Assembly: GCA_015056915.1 (NCBI GenBank)
Contig: SVFK01000016.1
Coordinates: forward strand, 1-50,266
Length of the DNA: 50,266 bases
Direction of reading: 5' to 3'
Source of the DNA: Lachnospiraceae bacterium
Lineage (GTDB): Bacteria > Bacillota > Clostridia > Lachnospirales > Lachnospiraceae
In this document: in pieces, positions 17,163-26,069 of the stretch
How positions within the stretch are numbered: the first letter of the stretch is position 1
Layout of the letters: each line of letters starts with the position of its first letter
Program-made: the position numbers and the translations under genes
Notes under the pieces: generated by a model
What the model saw: the letters and a program-made list of their open reading frames with translations, nothing else
The model's database searches: none
What the model was told of the DNA's origin: nothing

Positions 17163-18731
17163 ATGTTCCGTTTTGGTTTTTCATATGTAGGACTTATATA
17201 TCTTTTAATGTTGTTCATACCAAATATAATTTGGACAAAATATAAGCCCAAGGGGTATGAGCAATATGCTCAAAAAGAAAATAAAGTTTTGCAGATTATA
17301 GAAAAAATTGGAGAAATACTAGTATGTTGTTGTGTGTTAATATTCTCTGATTTCAATATAAGACTTAATTCTATATGGTGTATATGGCTATTGATTTCTT
17401 TTATGCTTATGCTTCTGTATGAAGTTTACTGGATACGATATTTCCGAAGCGAAAAGAATATGTCTGATTTTTATAGAAGTGTTGGCGGAATTCCAGTTGC
17501 GGGTGCTACACTACCGGTGTGTGCATTTTTTATACTCGGTGTGTATGGTTGTAATGTATTTCTTATCATTTCAACAATCATTCTGGGAATTGGTCACATT
17601 GGTATTCACCTATGTCACTATAAAAAAATATCTGAAGGTGTCAAGAAGAAAAGCACTTTGCTTAGCATTTTGAAATGGATTATACATATCATCCTTTTAA
17701 TTCTTTTGGGTGTAGCGATTCTAATTATCGGCTACAGAAATTTTAATTATATTGATTCGTATATCAATACTGACAACGGTGTAAATGAAGGAATATATGT
17801 CACGCTTGGTGGTCAGGAGCAATATTTGCTTATTCAGGGAAAAGATACTGCAAACCCTGTTATAATCTGGCTGCATGGAGGTCCTTCAAGTCCAGATACA
17901 TTTGTGAATTACATTTTTCAAAAGCACCTTGTAGAAGATTATACCATTATCAACTGGGATCAGCGTGGATGTGGCAGAACTTATTTCCATAACGCAGATG
18001 AAGATACTGCAAACAAGACTGCTTCCTTTGAACAAGCTCAAACGGACTTAAACGACCTTGTAGATTATGCCTGCAATCGTTTTCATACAGAAAAAGTGTT
18101 TATCGTTGGGCATTCTTATGGAACAATGTTGGGAAGCCAATATGTACTGAATCATCCGGACAAAGTATTAGCTTATATTGGTGTTGGTCAGGTTGTTACA
18201 ATAGAAAGTGATATTTACAGCTATAAAGACGCACTGGAAAAGGCAGTTGCAATGAGTGATGATACGAGCGAAATGGAAGCTGCTTATCAGAAATACATGG
18301 AAGATAAGTCGCTAATAAGTATGATGAATTTGAGAAATTATACAAGCAAGTATCATGTGGCTGAGAAGTCTGTAAACACCATCTGGGAAGGAATTACTTC
18401 ACCTTATATGGGAATTGACGATGCGCGTTGGTTTTTAAAACAGTCCGGAAATCTTGAAGAATATCTTGTCTTAAATGAGCAGTTGTTTGATTATATAATG
18501 GAAACAGATGTAAGAGACTATGGATTAGAATATCAGGTGCCGGTAGGATTTATTACAGGTTCTGATGATTGGACAACACCATGCAAATATGCAGAGGATT
18601 ATTATCATATAATCAGCGCACCTAAAAAGCAATTTGCTTTGGTGGAAGGATGTGGACATTCGCCACAATATGATTCTCCTGAGGAATTTTGTGGTGTATT
18701 AAGGAACATGTTAGATGAACATGTAAAGTAA
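17163..18731 (+). CDS. Membrane-anchored S33-type alpha/beta hydrolase
   Basis: A 522-residue fusion. Residues 1-200 hold about six hydrophobic segments; from residue 215 on is an alpha/beta hydrolase with proline-iminopeptidase motifs: IIWLHGGPSSPDTF (oxyanion HGGP), INWDQRGCGRTY, nucleophile elbow VGHSYGTMLG, an Asp in TGSDDWTTP and His in GCGHSPQYD. So it is probably an aminopeptidase or esterase tethered to the membrane, with the catalytic domain side uncertain. An AAGGAGATATAACG ribosome site precedes the ATG. Its 3' end overlaps that of the convergent HEPN gene by 21 bp. Confidence 0.85.
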   Translation: MFRFGFSYVGLIYLLMLFIPNIIWTKYKPKGYEQYAQKENKVLQIIEKIGEILVCCCVLIFSDFNIRLNSIWCIWLLISFMLMLLYEVYWIRYFRSEKNMSDFYRSVGGIPVAGATLPVCAFFILGVYGCNVFLIISTIILGIGHIGIHLCHYKKISEGVKKKSTLLSILKWIIHIILLILLGVAILIIGYRNFNYIDSYINTDNGVNEGIYVTLGGQEQYLLIQGKDTANPVIIWLHGGPSSPDTFVNYIFQKHLVEDYTIINWDQRGCGRTYFHNADEDTANKTASFEQAQTDLNDLVDYACNRFHTEKVFIVGHSYGTMLGSQYVLNHPDKVLAYIGVGQVVTIESDIYSYKDALEKAVAMSDDTSEMEAAYQKYMEDKSLISMMNLRNYTSKYHVAEKSVNTIWEGITSPYMGIDDARWFLKQSGNLEEYLVLNEQLFDYIMETDVRDYGLEYQVPVGFITGSDDWTTPCKYAEDYYHIISAPKKQFALVEGCGHSPQYDSPEEFCGVLRNMLDEHVK

Positions 18732-19016
18732 CTCATAATCACAGCTATTTCTAATTTGAAATGCCTGCTGCAAATACTTGGAGTACTTTTTATCAAAAAT
18801 TCCTGTTTTAATAAACTCCTTTTGAAAATAAGATATTACTCCTGCATGCTTTGAAAAATCCACCTGGCTCACAGCGAGAACTGCCCTTATTGCAGAAAAT
18901 ATGCTATAGTACGATCTACCAACAGAATCTTTATACATCCCAGCCTCTAAAAGCAACTTTGCAGATGCCAGTTTTTCATTAGCAGCGGCTAAACGATACT
19001 GTATCAAATCATCCAA
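18711..19016 (-). CDS. HEPN domain protein of a MNT-HEPN pair
   Basis: About 101 residues, all helical HEPN domain: AKLLLEAGMYKDSVGRSYYS then FSAIRAVLAV, ending IRNSCDYELLYMF. A TTG start at 19016 is preferred because AGGAGGG lies 8 bp upstream; the longer frame would put that site inside the gene. Toxic HEPN RNases carry an R-x4-6-H motif; here the corresponding position reads RNSCDY without His, so RNase activity is doubtful. It overlaps the preceding nucleotidyltransferase gene by 8 bp. Confidence 0.85.
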   Translation of the reverse strand: MDDLIQYRLAAANEKLASAKLLLEAGMYKDSVGRSYYSIFSAIRAVLAVSQVDFSKHAGVISYFQKEFIKTGIFDKKYSKYLQQAFQIRNSCDYELLYMFI

Positions 19017-19347
19017 TTTTTCGTCCCTCCTCCGCAATATTTCGATAATATGGAAGCGTCTGCTTATATCTCATAAATTCATCATACGGAATAACTGTCG
19101 GAGAAACGATAATATCATTTTCCAACCCAATTTCTGCTGAAACATCCCAAACAGCCTTTAATTTTTCTTGCAAATCCAAACGTGAACCACGTACAACCGC
19201 AACAATATCAATGTCCGAGTCTTCTGTATAATCACATCTTGCATAGGAACCATAAAGAACTATTTCAACAATATCGTCCCCATAAACGACCCTATAACAG
19301 TCCACCATAGCCTTCATTATTCTATTCAATTGAGTTTCCGTACACAT
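19009..19347 (-). CDS. MNT-type minimal nucleotidyltransferase (MntA-like antitoxin)
   Basis: About 112 residues with the motif GSYARCDYTEDSDIDIVAV, which fits GS-x10-D-x-D of MntA-type nucleotidyltransferases that neutralise HEPN partners by AMPylation. ATG at 19347 is chosen because AGGAGG lies 8 bp upstream; the frame also opens at a GTG 9 bp earlier. The order antitoxin then HEPN, with overlap, is the standard MNT-HEPN arrangement. Role as toxin-antitoxin rather than a housekeeping pair is inference. Confidence 0.87.
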   Translation of the reverse strand: MCTETQLNRIMKAMVDCYRVVYGDDIVEIVLYGSYARCDYTEDSDIDIVAVVRGSRLDLQEKLKAVWDVSAEIGLENDIIVSPTVIPYDEFMRYKQTLPYYRNIAEEGRKIG

Positions 19348-19403
19348 CCATATCACCTCCTAGCATCATTATATTCTAACTGCAAGACAAATTCAATCTG
19401 CAT

Positions 19404-20096
19404 CTACACCTTAAAGCGGTACCCCACTCCCCAAATTGTCTCGATATACTGGGGCTTTGCGGTATCCTTCTCTACCTTTTCACGGATTTTCTTGATGTGT
19501 ACGGTAACGGTTGCAATGTCACCGATGGAATCCATATCCCAGATTTCCCGGAACAGCTCTTCCTTGGTGAAAACATGATTGGGATTCTCTGCAAGGAAGG
19601 TAAGTAAATCGAATTCCTTGGTAGTGAAGGTCCTTTCCTCACCGTCTACATACACTCTTCTGGCAGTCTTATCAATGCGAATGCCTCTGATTTCCACAAT
19701 ATCATTCTGGGGCTTCTGATTGGTGCCCACCAGTCTTTCGTAGCGTGCCATATGCGCCTTAACGCGGGCTACCAGCTCGCTGGGGCTGAAGGGCTTGGTC
19801 ATGTAATCATCGGCACCCAGACCTAAGCCTCTGATTTTGTCGATGTCATCCTTTTTGGCAGAAACCATTAGGATGGGAATGTTTTTCTCTTCACGGATTT
19901 TCTTACATACTTCAAAGCCATCCATGCCCGGGAGCATCAAATCCAGAATTATCAGGTTGTAATCACCTGCCAAGGCTGTCTGTAAGCCCTCGTCACCTGT
20001 ATTGCAAATATCCACTTCAAAATCACTTAACTCCAGATAATCTTTCTCCAAATCTGCGATTGCTACTTCATCTTCAATAATTAAAATCTTACTCAT
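19404..20096 (-). CDS. OmpR/PhoB-family response regulator
   Basis: A 230-residue two-domain regulator. The receiver has ILIIEDEVAIADLE, phospho-acceptor in LIILDLMLPGMDGFEV, and Lys in YMTKPFSPSELVARV. The C-terminal winged helix ends with VTVHIKKIREKVEKD and IETIWGVGYRFKV. ATG at 20096 follows GGAGGA. It overlaps the kinase gene end by 8 bp, so kinase and regulator are translated together. Target genes are unknown. Confidence 0.95.
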   Translation of the reverse strand: MSKILIIEDEVAIADLEKDYLELSDFEVDICNTGDEGLQTALAGDYNLIILDLMLPGMDGFEVCKKIREEKNIPILMVSAKKDDIDKIRGLGLGADDYMTKPFSPSELVARVKAHMARYERLVGTNQKPQNDIVEIRGIRIDKTARRVYVDGEERTFTTKEFDLLTFLAENPNHVFTKEELFREIWDMDSIGDIATVTVHIKKIREKVEKDTAKPQYIETIWGVGYRFKV

Positions 20097-21588
20097 ATCG
20101 TCCTCCGTTCCTGCTATATTGCAGCTCAATATACTTTCTCAATACAAAATGGATACAGGCTCCTTCATCCTCTTTTCCGGTGGCCCAGATGTAGCCACCA
20201 TGGTCTTCAATAATTTTCTTGACTATAGATAGACCGATTCCGCTTCCGCCCTGCGCAGAATTACGGGAGGAATCCGTGCGGTAAAACCGGTCAAAAATTT
20301 TCTGCAAATCCTTCTGGGCAATTCCCTTGCCATTATCCTCGATTTCCACTCGGATAGAATCTACTTCATCCAAAATTCGAATATCGATTTGTCCATTGCG
20401 CTTATTCATATATTTCACGCTGTTGTTGATAATATTATTGATGACCTTTTTCATCTGCTCCGGATCAGCAATAACGATAGTATCCGGCTCCACCAGATTA
20501 GAATAATTCAATTTAATATTTCTGGATTCCAGATCCAGTCCTACCTCCTCCACACAATCTCCGAAATAATCCGCCACATTGATGCGATGGAAATTGTAAG
20601 GAATACGATTGTTGTCTATTCCGGAATAAACTGTCAATTCATTAATCAGCTTATCCATATCGTTTGCCTTGTTGTAGACAGTCTTGATATATTTGTCCAT
20701 CTTCTCCGGCGTGTCAGCCACACCGTCCATAATTCCTTCCACATAACCCTTGATGGCTGTAATAGGTGTCTTCAAATCATGGGAAATATTACTAATCAAC
20801 TCTTTATTTCGTTTCTCATTTTCCTGTTTTTCCTCTTCAGACTCCTTTAACCGCAGCCGCATATCCTCGTAATTACGGTACAGGTCACCGATTTCACCCT
20901 TGGCATCCGTTTGTAGCGCATAATCAAAATTTCCCTCTTTAATTTTACGCATGGCTACATTTAATTCATCAATCGGAATAAACACGCCCTTGCGAATCCA
21001 TTGTGTCAGCATAATACTGGTAAAAATCAAAATCACCGCAATGGCAATAAACATATCTATAAGCAAATGCTTGGAAATCAAGGAATTCAGCCTGGTGATA
21101 ACAAAAACGCTGCCCTCACTACCGTCGGAAAATCGGAAATCGATTTTTTTTACATATTTCTCCATATCGCTATAATAATAGCCGGTTTCCTCCGCCAGTA
21201 TCTCCTCTCCAAAACGGGGCAGCTTATCAAAAATCAACTGTGCTGCCTTTTCATCTCCGGCATAATACAGCTCATCCTCTTTTCGTACAATCAGATATGT
21301 GGAGCGCCTTGACACCTCTGAATTAATATGCTCCAAATATTGCTTGTCCTCCAGCTTGCGGCTATCCATTCTGGCTTGCTCCAACAGAATAAAATAAGCC
21401 TCGTCCGTATTGCTGGTAAATTCCCGCACATTCTCCGTCATCATGGTGTAATCAATATCCTGCAGACCCACGCCCTGTTGGACATTCATCAGATATATAC
21501 CGATTACCACAAACGACAGGGAAGTTAACAACAGCGGCAGCGCAATAATACTGATAAACGTTACTCTTAATCGTGTCTTAAACTTCAT
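20089..21588 (-). CDS. Membrane sensor histidine kinase
   Basis: About 499 residues: membrane segment at about 9-33, extracytoplasmic sensor region to about 175, second segment (about 176-197), HAMP linker, then HisKA with phospho-His in LISNISHDLKTPITAIKGY and a GHKL ATPase domain (IINNSVKYM N-box, VEIEDNGKGI G1, GGSGIGLSIVKKIIEDHGG G2). It phosphorylates the regulator encoded next. Start 21588 has an AGGTGG site; a GTG 12 bp upstream is possible. No sensor-domain family was recognised. Confidence 0.94.
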   Translation of the reverse strand: MKFKTRLRVTFISIIALPLLLTSLSFVVIGIYLMNVQQGVGLQDIDYTMMTENVREFTSNTDEAYFILLEQARMDSRKLEDKQYLEHINSEVSRRSTYLIVRKEDELYYAGDEKAAQLIFDKLPRFGEEILAEETGYYYSDMEKYVKKIDFRFSDGSEGSVFVITRLNSLISKHLLIDMFIAIAVILIFTSIMLTQWIRKGVFIPIDELNVAMRKIKEGNFDYALQTDAKGEIGDLYRNYEDMRLRLKESEEEKQENEKRNKELISNISHDLKTPITAIKGYVEGIMDGVADTPEKMDKYIKTVYNKANDMDKLINELTVYSGIDNNRIPYNFHRINVADYFGDCVEEVGLDLESRNIKLNYSNLVEPDTIVIADPEQMKKVINNIINNSVKYMNKRNGQIDIRILDEVDSIRVEIEDNGKGIAQKDLQKIFDRFYRTDSSRNSAQGGSGIGLSIVKKIIEDHGGYIWATGKEDEGACIHFVLRKYIELQYSRNGGRYE

Positions 21589-21763
21589 CCCTCTACCCAC
21601 CTGTACATAGCATACACCTTCTTAATAAAATAAACGGTTACCTTATTTATAGAAAAGTATAACACATTCCTTCCATAATTGTGTAAAAACAATCATATAT
21701 TATCCTTAAAAAAGTCTAAAATTTCCCGGATAAAAGTTTTTTATAAATTTTTTCAAATAATTG

Positions 21764-21791
21764 TTGACAAGAGTATAATTTTAGGTATAAT
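21764..21791 (+). promoter_or_regulatory. Promoter of the PerR-like/rubrerythrin operon
   Basis: Perfect -35 TTGACA (21764-21769) and -10 TATAAT (21786-21791) with a 16-bp spacer. Confidence 0.9.
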
Positions 21792-21796
21792 GAAAT

Positions 21797-21811
21797 TAGT
21801 AATCATTACTA
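21797..21811 (+). promoter_or_regulatory. Fur/PerR-type operator (7-1-7)
   Basis: Perfect 7-1-7 inverted repeat TAGTAAT C ATTACTA, placed at the expected transcription start just after the -10 box. This is the classic Fur-superfamily box geometry and predicts autoregulation by the PerR-like protein and control of rubrerythrin. Confidence 0.82.
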
Positions 21812-21831
21812 CTTTGAAAAAGGAGGTTGTT

Positions 21832-22239
21832 TTGGCACTCAAAAAAAGTAAGCAGCGTGATTTAATTAAGTCTTTTCTAATGACTAGAAAGGACCATCCC
21901 ACAGCCGATGTCATTTATATGAACGTACGGCAACAGAATCCCAATATCAGTCTTGGTACTGTATATCGCAATCTTACTCTGTTGTCCGATATCGGTGAGA
22001 TTCAAAGATTGCATCTGGGCGACGGTGTAGACCATTTTGATGCTGACACCTCCCCGCACTACCATTTCGTCTGTACGGAATGCGGCAGCGTTATTGATTT
22101 GGAAATGGACAATATTGATAACATCAACCAAATTGCTGCCAGAAACTTTAACGGAAGAATTGCAGGACACACAACCTATTTCTACGGTTGCTGTGAAAAA
22201 TGTATTGCCTGCAACCAAACAAAGGAAATTGTAAACTAA
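21832..22239 (+). CDS. PerR-like Fur-family repressor
   Basis: About 135 residues: winged helix (KQRDLIKSFLMTRKDHPTAD, SLGTVYRNLTLLSDIGEIQR), then HFDADTSPHYHFVCTECGSV and a second Cys cluster YGCCEKCIACNQTKE, giving a structural zinc site and His/Asp ligands for the regulatory metal. TTG at 21832 is chosen because AGGAGG lies 5 bp upstream; upstream in-frame codons include promoter DNA. It sits 35 bp before rubrerythrin and has a 7-1-7 box at its promoter, so peroxide sensing (PerR) fits best. Confidence 0.88.
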   Translation: MALKKSKQRDLIKSFLMTRKDHPTADVIYMNVRQQNPNISLGTVYRNLTLLSDIGEIQRLHLGDGVDHFDADTSPHYHFVCTECGSVIDLEMDNIDNINQIAARNFNGRIAGHTTYFYGCCEKCIACNQTKEIVN

Positions 22240-22274
22240 CAATATAATTTTTAAAAGAAAAGGAGATTAAGATT

Positions 22275-22817
22275 ATGAAACTTGTATGTCAAGTATGTGG
22301 TTATGTTCATGAAGGCGATGCAGCACCTGAGAAGTGCCCTATTTGCGGTGTTCCCGCTGAGAAATTTACTGTACAGGCCGGCGAAAAGACCTGGGCTGCA
22401 GAGCACGTTGTAGGCGTTGCACAGGGCGCTCCCGAAGATATTATAATGGATCTTCGCGCAAACTTTGAAGCTGAGTGTTCTGAGGTTGGCATGTATCTGG
22501 CAATGTCCAGAGTCGCTCACAGAGAAGGCTATCCTGAAATCGGTCTTTACTGGGAAAAGGCTGCTTTGGAAGAGGCTGAGCACGCTGCTAAATTTGCAGA
22601 GCTTTTGGGCGAGGTTGTTACCGACTCCACCAAGAAGAATCTTGAAATGAGAGTAGATGCTGAGAACGGTGCAACCGCAGGTAAGTTTGACCTTGCTAAG
22701 AGAGCAAAGGCTCTGAACCTGGATGCTATCCACGATACCGTGCATGAAATGGCAAGGGATGAAGCTAGACATGGTAAGGCATTCGAGGGATTACTCAAAC
22801 GCTACTTCAACGCATAA
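22275..22817 (+). CDS. Reverse rubrerythrin (NADH peroxidase)
   Basis: A 180-residue protein with an N-terminal rubredoxin-type FeS4 domain ([20 protein letters not shown]) followed by a ferritin-like diiron domain with EEAEHAAKF and DEARHGKAF metal-ligand motifs. This rubredoxin-first order defines the reverse rubrerythrins of clostridia, which reduce hydrogen peroxide in the cytoplasm. It is co-transcribed with the PerR-like gene, has a strong AAAGGAG site, and is followed by a terminator. Codon use looks optimised, suggesting high expression. Confidence 0.95.
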   Translation: MKLVCQVCGYVHEGDAAPEKCPICGVPAEKFTVQAGEKTWAAEHVVGVAQGAPEDIIMDLRANFEAECSEVGMYLAMSRVAHREGYPEIGLYWEKAALEEAEHAAKFAELLGEVVTDSTKKNLEMRVDAENGATAGKFDLAKRAKALNLDAIHDTVHEMARDEARHGKAFEGLLKRYFNA

Positions 22818-22844
22818 GAAAACCGCTTAAAATAAGGATTTATG

Positions 22845-22874
22845 GAGGATGGCCATTTTGGCCATCCTCTTTTT
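22845..22874 (+). terminator. Terminator of the rubrerythrin operon
   Basis: GAGGATGGCCA / TGGCCATCCTC stem with a 3-base loop followed by T5. Confidence 0.95.
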
Positions 22875-22985
22875 ATGTCATACATAAAGTGTTACAAATC
22901 CGGTAAAATCAATGATTCAAGACACAACAACACCAAAGCACAAGCTGATTTTCTCTTAAATGATTGTGTTTTTTTACCTATAAAC

Positions 22986-23022
22986 AAAAATGGAGTATCT
23001 ACTCTGCTAAAATAGGTACTCC
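22986..23022 (-). terminator. Terminator after the SDR gene
   Basis: On the minus strand GGAGTACCTA / TAGATACTCC stem with an 11-base loop, then ATTTTTG. It ends the GNAT-SDR transcript about 50 bp past its stop codon. Confidence 0.8.
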
Positions 23023-23073
23023 ACCCGGAAATATCCTTTTAATACGATTATGTTATTCTGACAAACTGAAAGT

Positions 23074-23886
23074 TTACAAAGCTTTACCACCCGACACTTT
23101 TATTACTTGTCCCGTAATCATTCTTGCCTGTTCACTTGCAAGAAATAAAACAGTTTCTGCAATATCATCTGGCTGAATTAATTTTCCCATTGGGATTAAA
23201 GGAAGAACTACTTTTTCAAATTCATCATCAATCCAACCTGTTTGAGTTGGACCAGGCGAAACACAATTTACAGTTATTCCATACTGTGCAACTTCAAGGG
23301 CAATACTACGAGTAAGTGCTTCTAAAGTTGCTTTACTTGCTCCATACGTAATTTGACCAGCAAAGATTTGTGATGCATCTGTTGAAATGTTAATAATCCT
23401 TCCATAATCACCACGATGATTAATAAATTCTCTCGTCATCAAAATACTTCCACGAACATTAACTGCAAATGTATCATCTATCACCTTTTGAGTTATAGTT
23501 TCTATAGTATCACAACCAGTTTCATCATCTGTCGCTGCATTGTTAAATAAAACATCAATTTGTCCATATTTTTCAAGAACTATAGAATAAACATTTTTCA
23601 CATCGTCCTCATTAGAAATATCACTTTCTAAAACAATATAATCAGCACCCATTTCTTTAAGTTTAGATTCTACTGCATCAGCATTTCCTGCATTTGCTCC
23701 ATAATATCTATCTACACCATTTCTATCCATTTTTGTTGCATCAAATGGTCTATCTACTTTCTTGTATACCAAAACCACCTTTGCACCTTCACGAGCAAAA
23801 GCAAAAGCTGTTGTTGCACCAATTCCCCATAGATTATTCGCTCCTGTAATTATAACTACTCTATCTTTTAATCCATAATCAACCAT
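23074..23886 (-). CDS. Short-chain dehydrogenase/reductase (SDR)
   Basis: About 270 residues of classical SDR: cofactor loop VIITGANNLWGIGATTAFAF (longer than the usual TGxxxGIG), LFNNAATDD, catalytic Ser in INISTDASQ, YGASKATLEAL (YxxxK) and CVSPGPTQTGW. The C-terminal ITGQVIKVSGGKAL ending resembles FabG-like enzymes. Substrate unknown. Start 23886 follows GAGGTG. AT-rich codon use differs from housekeeping neighbours. It is the second gene after an acetyltransferase with a 20-bp gap. Confidence 0.9.
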   Translation of the reverse strand: MVDYGLKDRVVIITGANNLWGIGATTAFAFAREGAKVVLVYKKVDRPFDATKMDRNGVDRYYGANAGNADAVESKLKEMGADYIVLESDISNEDDVKNVYSIVLEKYGQIDVLFNNAATDDETGCDTIETITQKVIDDTFAVNVRGSILMTREFINHRGDYGRIINISTDASQIFAGQITYGASKATLEALTRSIALEVAQYGITVNCVSPGPTQTGWIDDEFEKVVLPLIPMGKLIQPDDIAETVLFLASEQARMITGQVIKVSGGKAL

Positions 23887-23906
23887 TTCTATCACCTCAT
23901 CAAATT

Positions 23907-24416
23907 CTACATCTTCTTCTCAAAGCGAAACATTCCTTCATTTCCATCACCAACAAAATCTTCTGGCATATTCGGGTCTGGATTTTTTTCATTCCAAAAC
24001 TCCACGATATGAAATCCACACTTGTTCACATAAAAATGAATATTTCTCTTTTCAAAATACGGTGTACAAGTTTCCCACACTTTGGTCTGTGGATGCAATC
24101 TTTCAATTTCATCCCACATTTTCTTTCCTATTCCTTTACTTTGAGTGCCATATTTTACATAAAGGAAATCCAAATGATTATGCTGTGTTTCTTCATCAAT
24201 TACGACAACTGCTCCACCGACCATTTCATCATCTACTACTGCCTTATAGGCAACTGAGCCTTTTGTAGTCAACGACCTATTTATATCTTCTTCTGGCAAA
24301 ATAATTTCTTCCGTCTTACCAAAATCTTCTTCAAAGCCTTTTTGAAATGCCTCCTGCATATCTTTTTTATATTGTTTTAAATCGCAATCCTCTACCTTCA
24401 CAAACATTAAACTCAT
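23907..24416 (-). CDS. GNAT family N-acetyltransferase
   Basis: A 169-residue protein with GNAT features: MVGGAVVVIDEETQHNHLDF (strands 4), acetyl-CoA loop LYVKYGTQSKGIGKKMWDEI (about 90-110), and a C-terminal NKCGFHIVEFWNEKN. Substrate unknown. The GGAGAG ribosome site is well placed. It heads the two-gene unit with the SDR; both share AT-rich composition, so they may have been acquired together. Confidence 0.88.
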   Translation of the reverse strand: MSLMFVKVEDCDLKQYKKDMQEAFQKGFEEDFGKTEEIILPEEDINRSLTTKGSVAYKAVVDDEMVGGAVVVIDEETQHNHLDFLYVKYGTQSKGIGKKMWDEIERLHPQTKVWETCTPYFEKRNIHFYVNKCGFHIVEFWNEKNPDPNMPEDFVGDGNEGMFRFEKKM

Positions 24417-24587
24417 CGTATTCTCTCCGTCAAATTCAAATTGTCATGACTTTTATTATCTTCTATTGTAGCACCACCCTACACAATGTTTCTAGTATTA
24501 AGTCATATACTCCAACAGCAGAAACCGCATTTTCAACAGTATCTGTGTTAAAAAGGCATTAAGAAACAAAAAAATACAAATTCCCCC

Positions 24588-24616
24588 TTGCAAAATATGA
24601 ATTACAGTCATATAAT
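24588..24616 (+). promoter_or_regulatory. Promoter of the permease gene at 24693
   Basis: -35 TTGCAA (24588-24593), 17-bp spacer, -10 TATAAT (24611-24616). The start would be at about 24623, so the leader is about 70 nt and consists mostly of one hairpin. Confidence 0.7.
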
Positions 24617-24630
24617 CTTCAACGGAAATG

Positions 24631-24669
24631 AAAAGCCATTCCTTCTTAGAATGACGGAATGGCTTTTTT
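24631..24669 (+). terminator. Terminator-like hairpin in the permease 5' leader
   Basis: AAAAGCCATTCC / GGAATGGCTTTT stem, 13-base loop, then a T-rich tract, ending about 5 bp before the GAGGAGGAG ribosome site. It lies between the promoter and the gene, with no upstream gene on this strand to terminate, so it may act as an attenuator. Confidence 0.75.
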
Positions 24670-24692
24670 CTTTTGAGGAGGAGAAGTGAAAT

Positions 24693-26042
24693 ATGGCACA
24701 GATTTTAGCAGTAACAATTTTTCTGATAATGTTTCTTCTGATTGTAACAGAAAAGATTGAGAGACACATTACCACTTTATTATGCGGTTTGCTTACACTG
24801 GTTCTGGTATTTGGTTTCTGCATGCACAGCATGGAGGCAGTGATACATACCTTAAATGTTAAGGAGATATTTACACCCGCTTTCTGGTATCATGCCGGAG
24901 AAGCAGCAGAATCTTCCGGCAGCGGAATCAACTGGGCAACTATCATCTTTATTGCAGGTATGATGGTTATGGTAGAAGGTATGGGGCATGCCGGCTTCTT
25001 CCGATGGCTGTGTATGAGACTTGCCAAAATGGTACATTACAAAATACTTCCCATATTTATTACCTTCATGTTAATGTCCAGTATACTTTCCATGTTCATT
25101 GACAGTATTACTGTTATCCTGTTTTTGGCGGCAGTGACGGTTGAACTATCTCAGCTACTAAAATTCAATCCTGTACCTGTGATTCTTGCAGAGATCTTCT
25201 GCTCTAATCTGGGTGGTTCTGCTACCATGTGCGGAGATCCTCCAAACATTATCATCGGTACCGCCTTGGGTTATTCTTTTACTGATTTTATCACCAACAC
25301 AGGCTTAATTGCAGGTGTGTGTCTCATCTTGGCAATTGGCTATTTTTATGTTATATTTAATAAGGAACTACGTAATACCGAAGCCGTAGATTCCTCCTTT
25401 CATCCGGACCCTAAGGATGCTATTACTAACCGCAAAAGCTTTGCCATCAGCAGTATCATCTTCGCATGTGCAGTTATTCTGTTAGTGACACATGCACAGA
25501 CCGGGCTGACAGTTGCATTTATCGGCTTGTTCATTGCTATTGTGACTTTAATTGCTGCCGGTAAGGATGCCCTTCTTTTACTGAAAAAGGTTGACTATAA
25601 AACACTTTTATTCTTTATCGGCCTGTTTATTGTAGTAGGTGGACTGGAGGAAACCGGCATTTTGGAAGTAATTGCAACATTTATCGGTGACATCAGCGGC
25701 GGCAACCATATGCTTATGATTGCAATTATCATTTGGGTATCTGCCATTGCAAGTGCTTTTGTTGACAATATTCCTTTTGCAGCTACTATGATTCCCGTAA
25801 TTAAGAGCCTTGCTGTCACTCAGGGTATTGATTTATCCGTTTTGGCCTGGACACTTTCCATGGGTACTGATATTGGTGGTAGTGCTACTCCTATCGGCGC
25901 ATCTGCCAATGTAGTGGGCACCGCTGTTGCTTCCAAGAACGGACATCACATCAGTTGGGGACAATATTGTAAAGTAGTTGCTCCGATAACTGTTTTGATT
26001 ATACTGATTTCCATGCTAATGATTTTTGTAAGATATCTGTAA
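24693..26042 (+). CDS. Ion-transporter superfamily permease (ArsB/NhaD/SLC13-like)
   Basis: A 449-residue protein with about 11 membrane segments and two family hairpin motifs: CSNLGGSATMCGDPPNIIIG in the first half and TDIGGSATPIGASANVVGTA in the second, plus FVDNIPFAATMIPV. These are typical of the IT superfamily (arsenite, sodium/proton, dicarboxylate carriers). Substrate is undetermined. It has a strong ribosome site, sits behind a possible attenuator and is followed 27 bp later by a cytidylate-kinase-like gene in apparent operon. Confidence 0.87.
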   Translation: MAQILAVTIFLIMFLLIVTEKIERHITTLLCGLLTLVLVFGFCMHSMEAVIHTLNVKEIFTPAFWYHAGEAAESSGSGINWATIIFIAGMMVMVEGMGHAGFFRWLCMRLAKMVHYKILPIFITFMLMSSILSMFIDSITVILFLAAVTVELSQLLKFNPVPVILAEIFCSNLGGSATMCGDPPNIIIGTALGYSFTDFITNTGLIAGVCLILAIGYFYVIFNKELRNTEAVDSSFHPDPKDAITNRKSFAISSIIFACAVILLVTHAQTGLTVAFIGLFIAIVTLIAAGKDALLLLKKVDYKTLLFFIGLFIVVGGLEETGILEVIATFIGDISGGNHMLMIAIIIWVSAIASAFVDNIPFAATMIPVIKSLAVTQGIDLSVLAWTLSMGTDIGGSATPIGASANVVGTAVASKNGHHISWGQYCKVVAPITVLIILISMLMIFVRYL

Positions 26043-26069
26043 GACATAAAGCGAAAGGAGTACTTTGCT

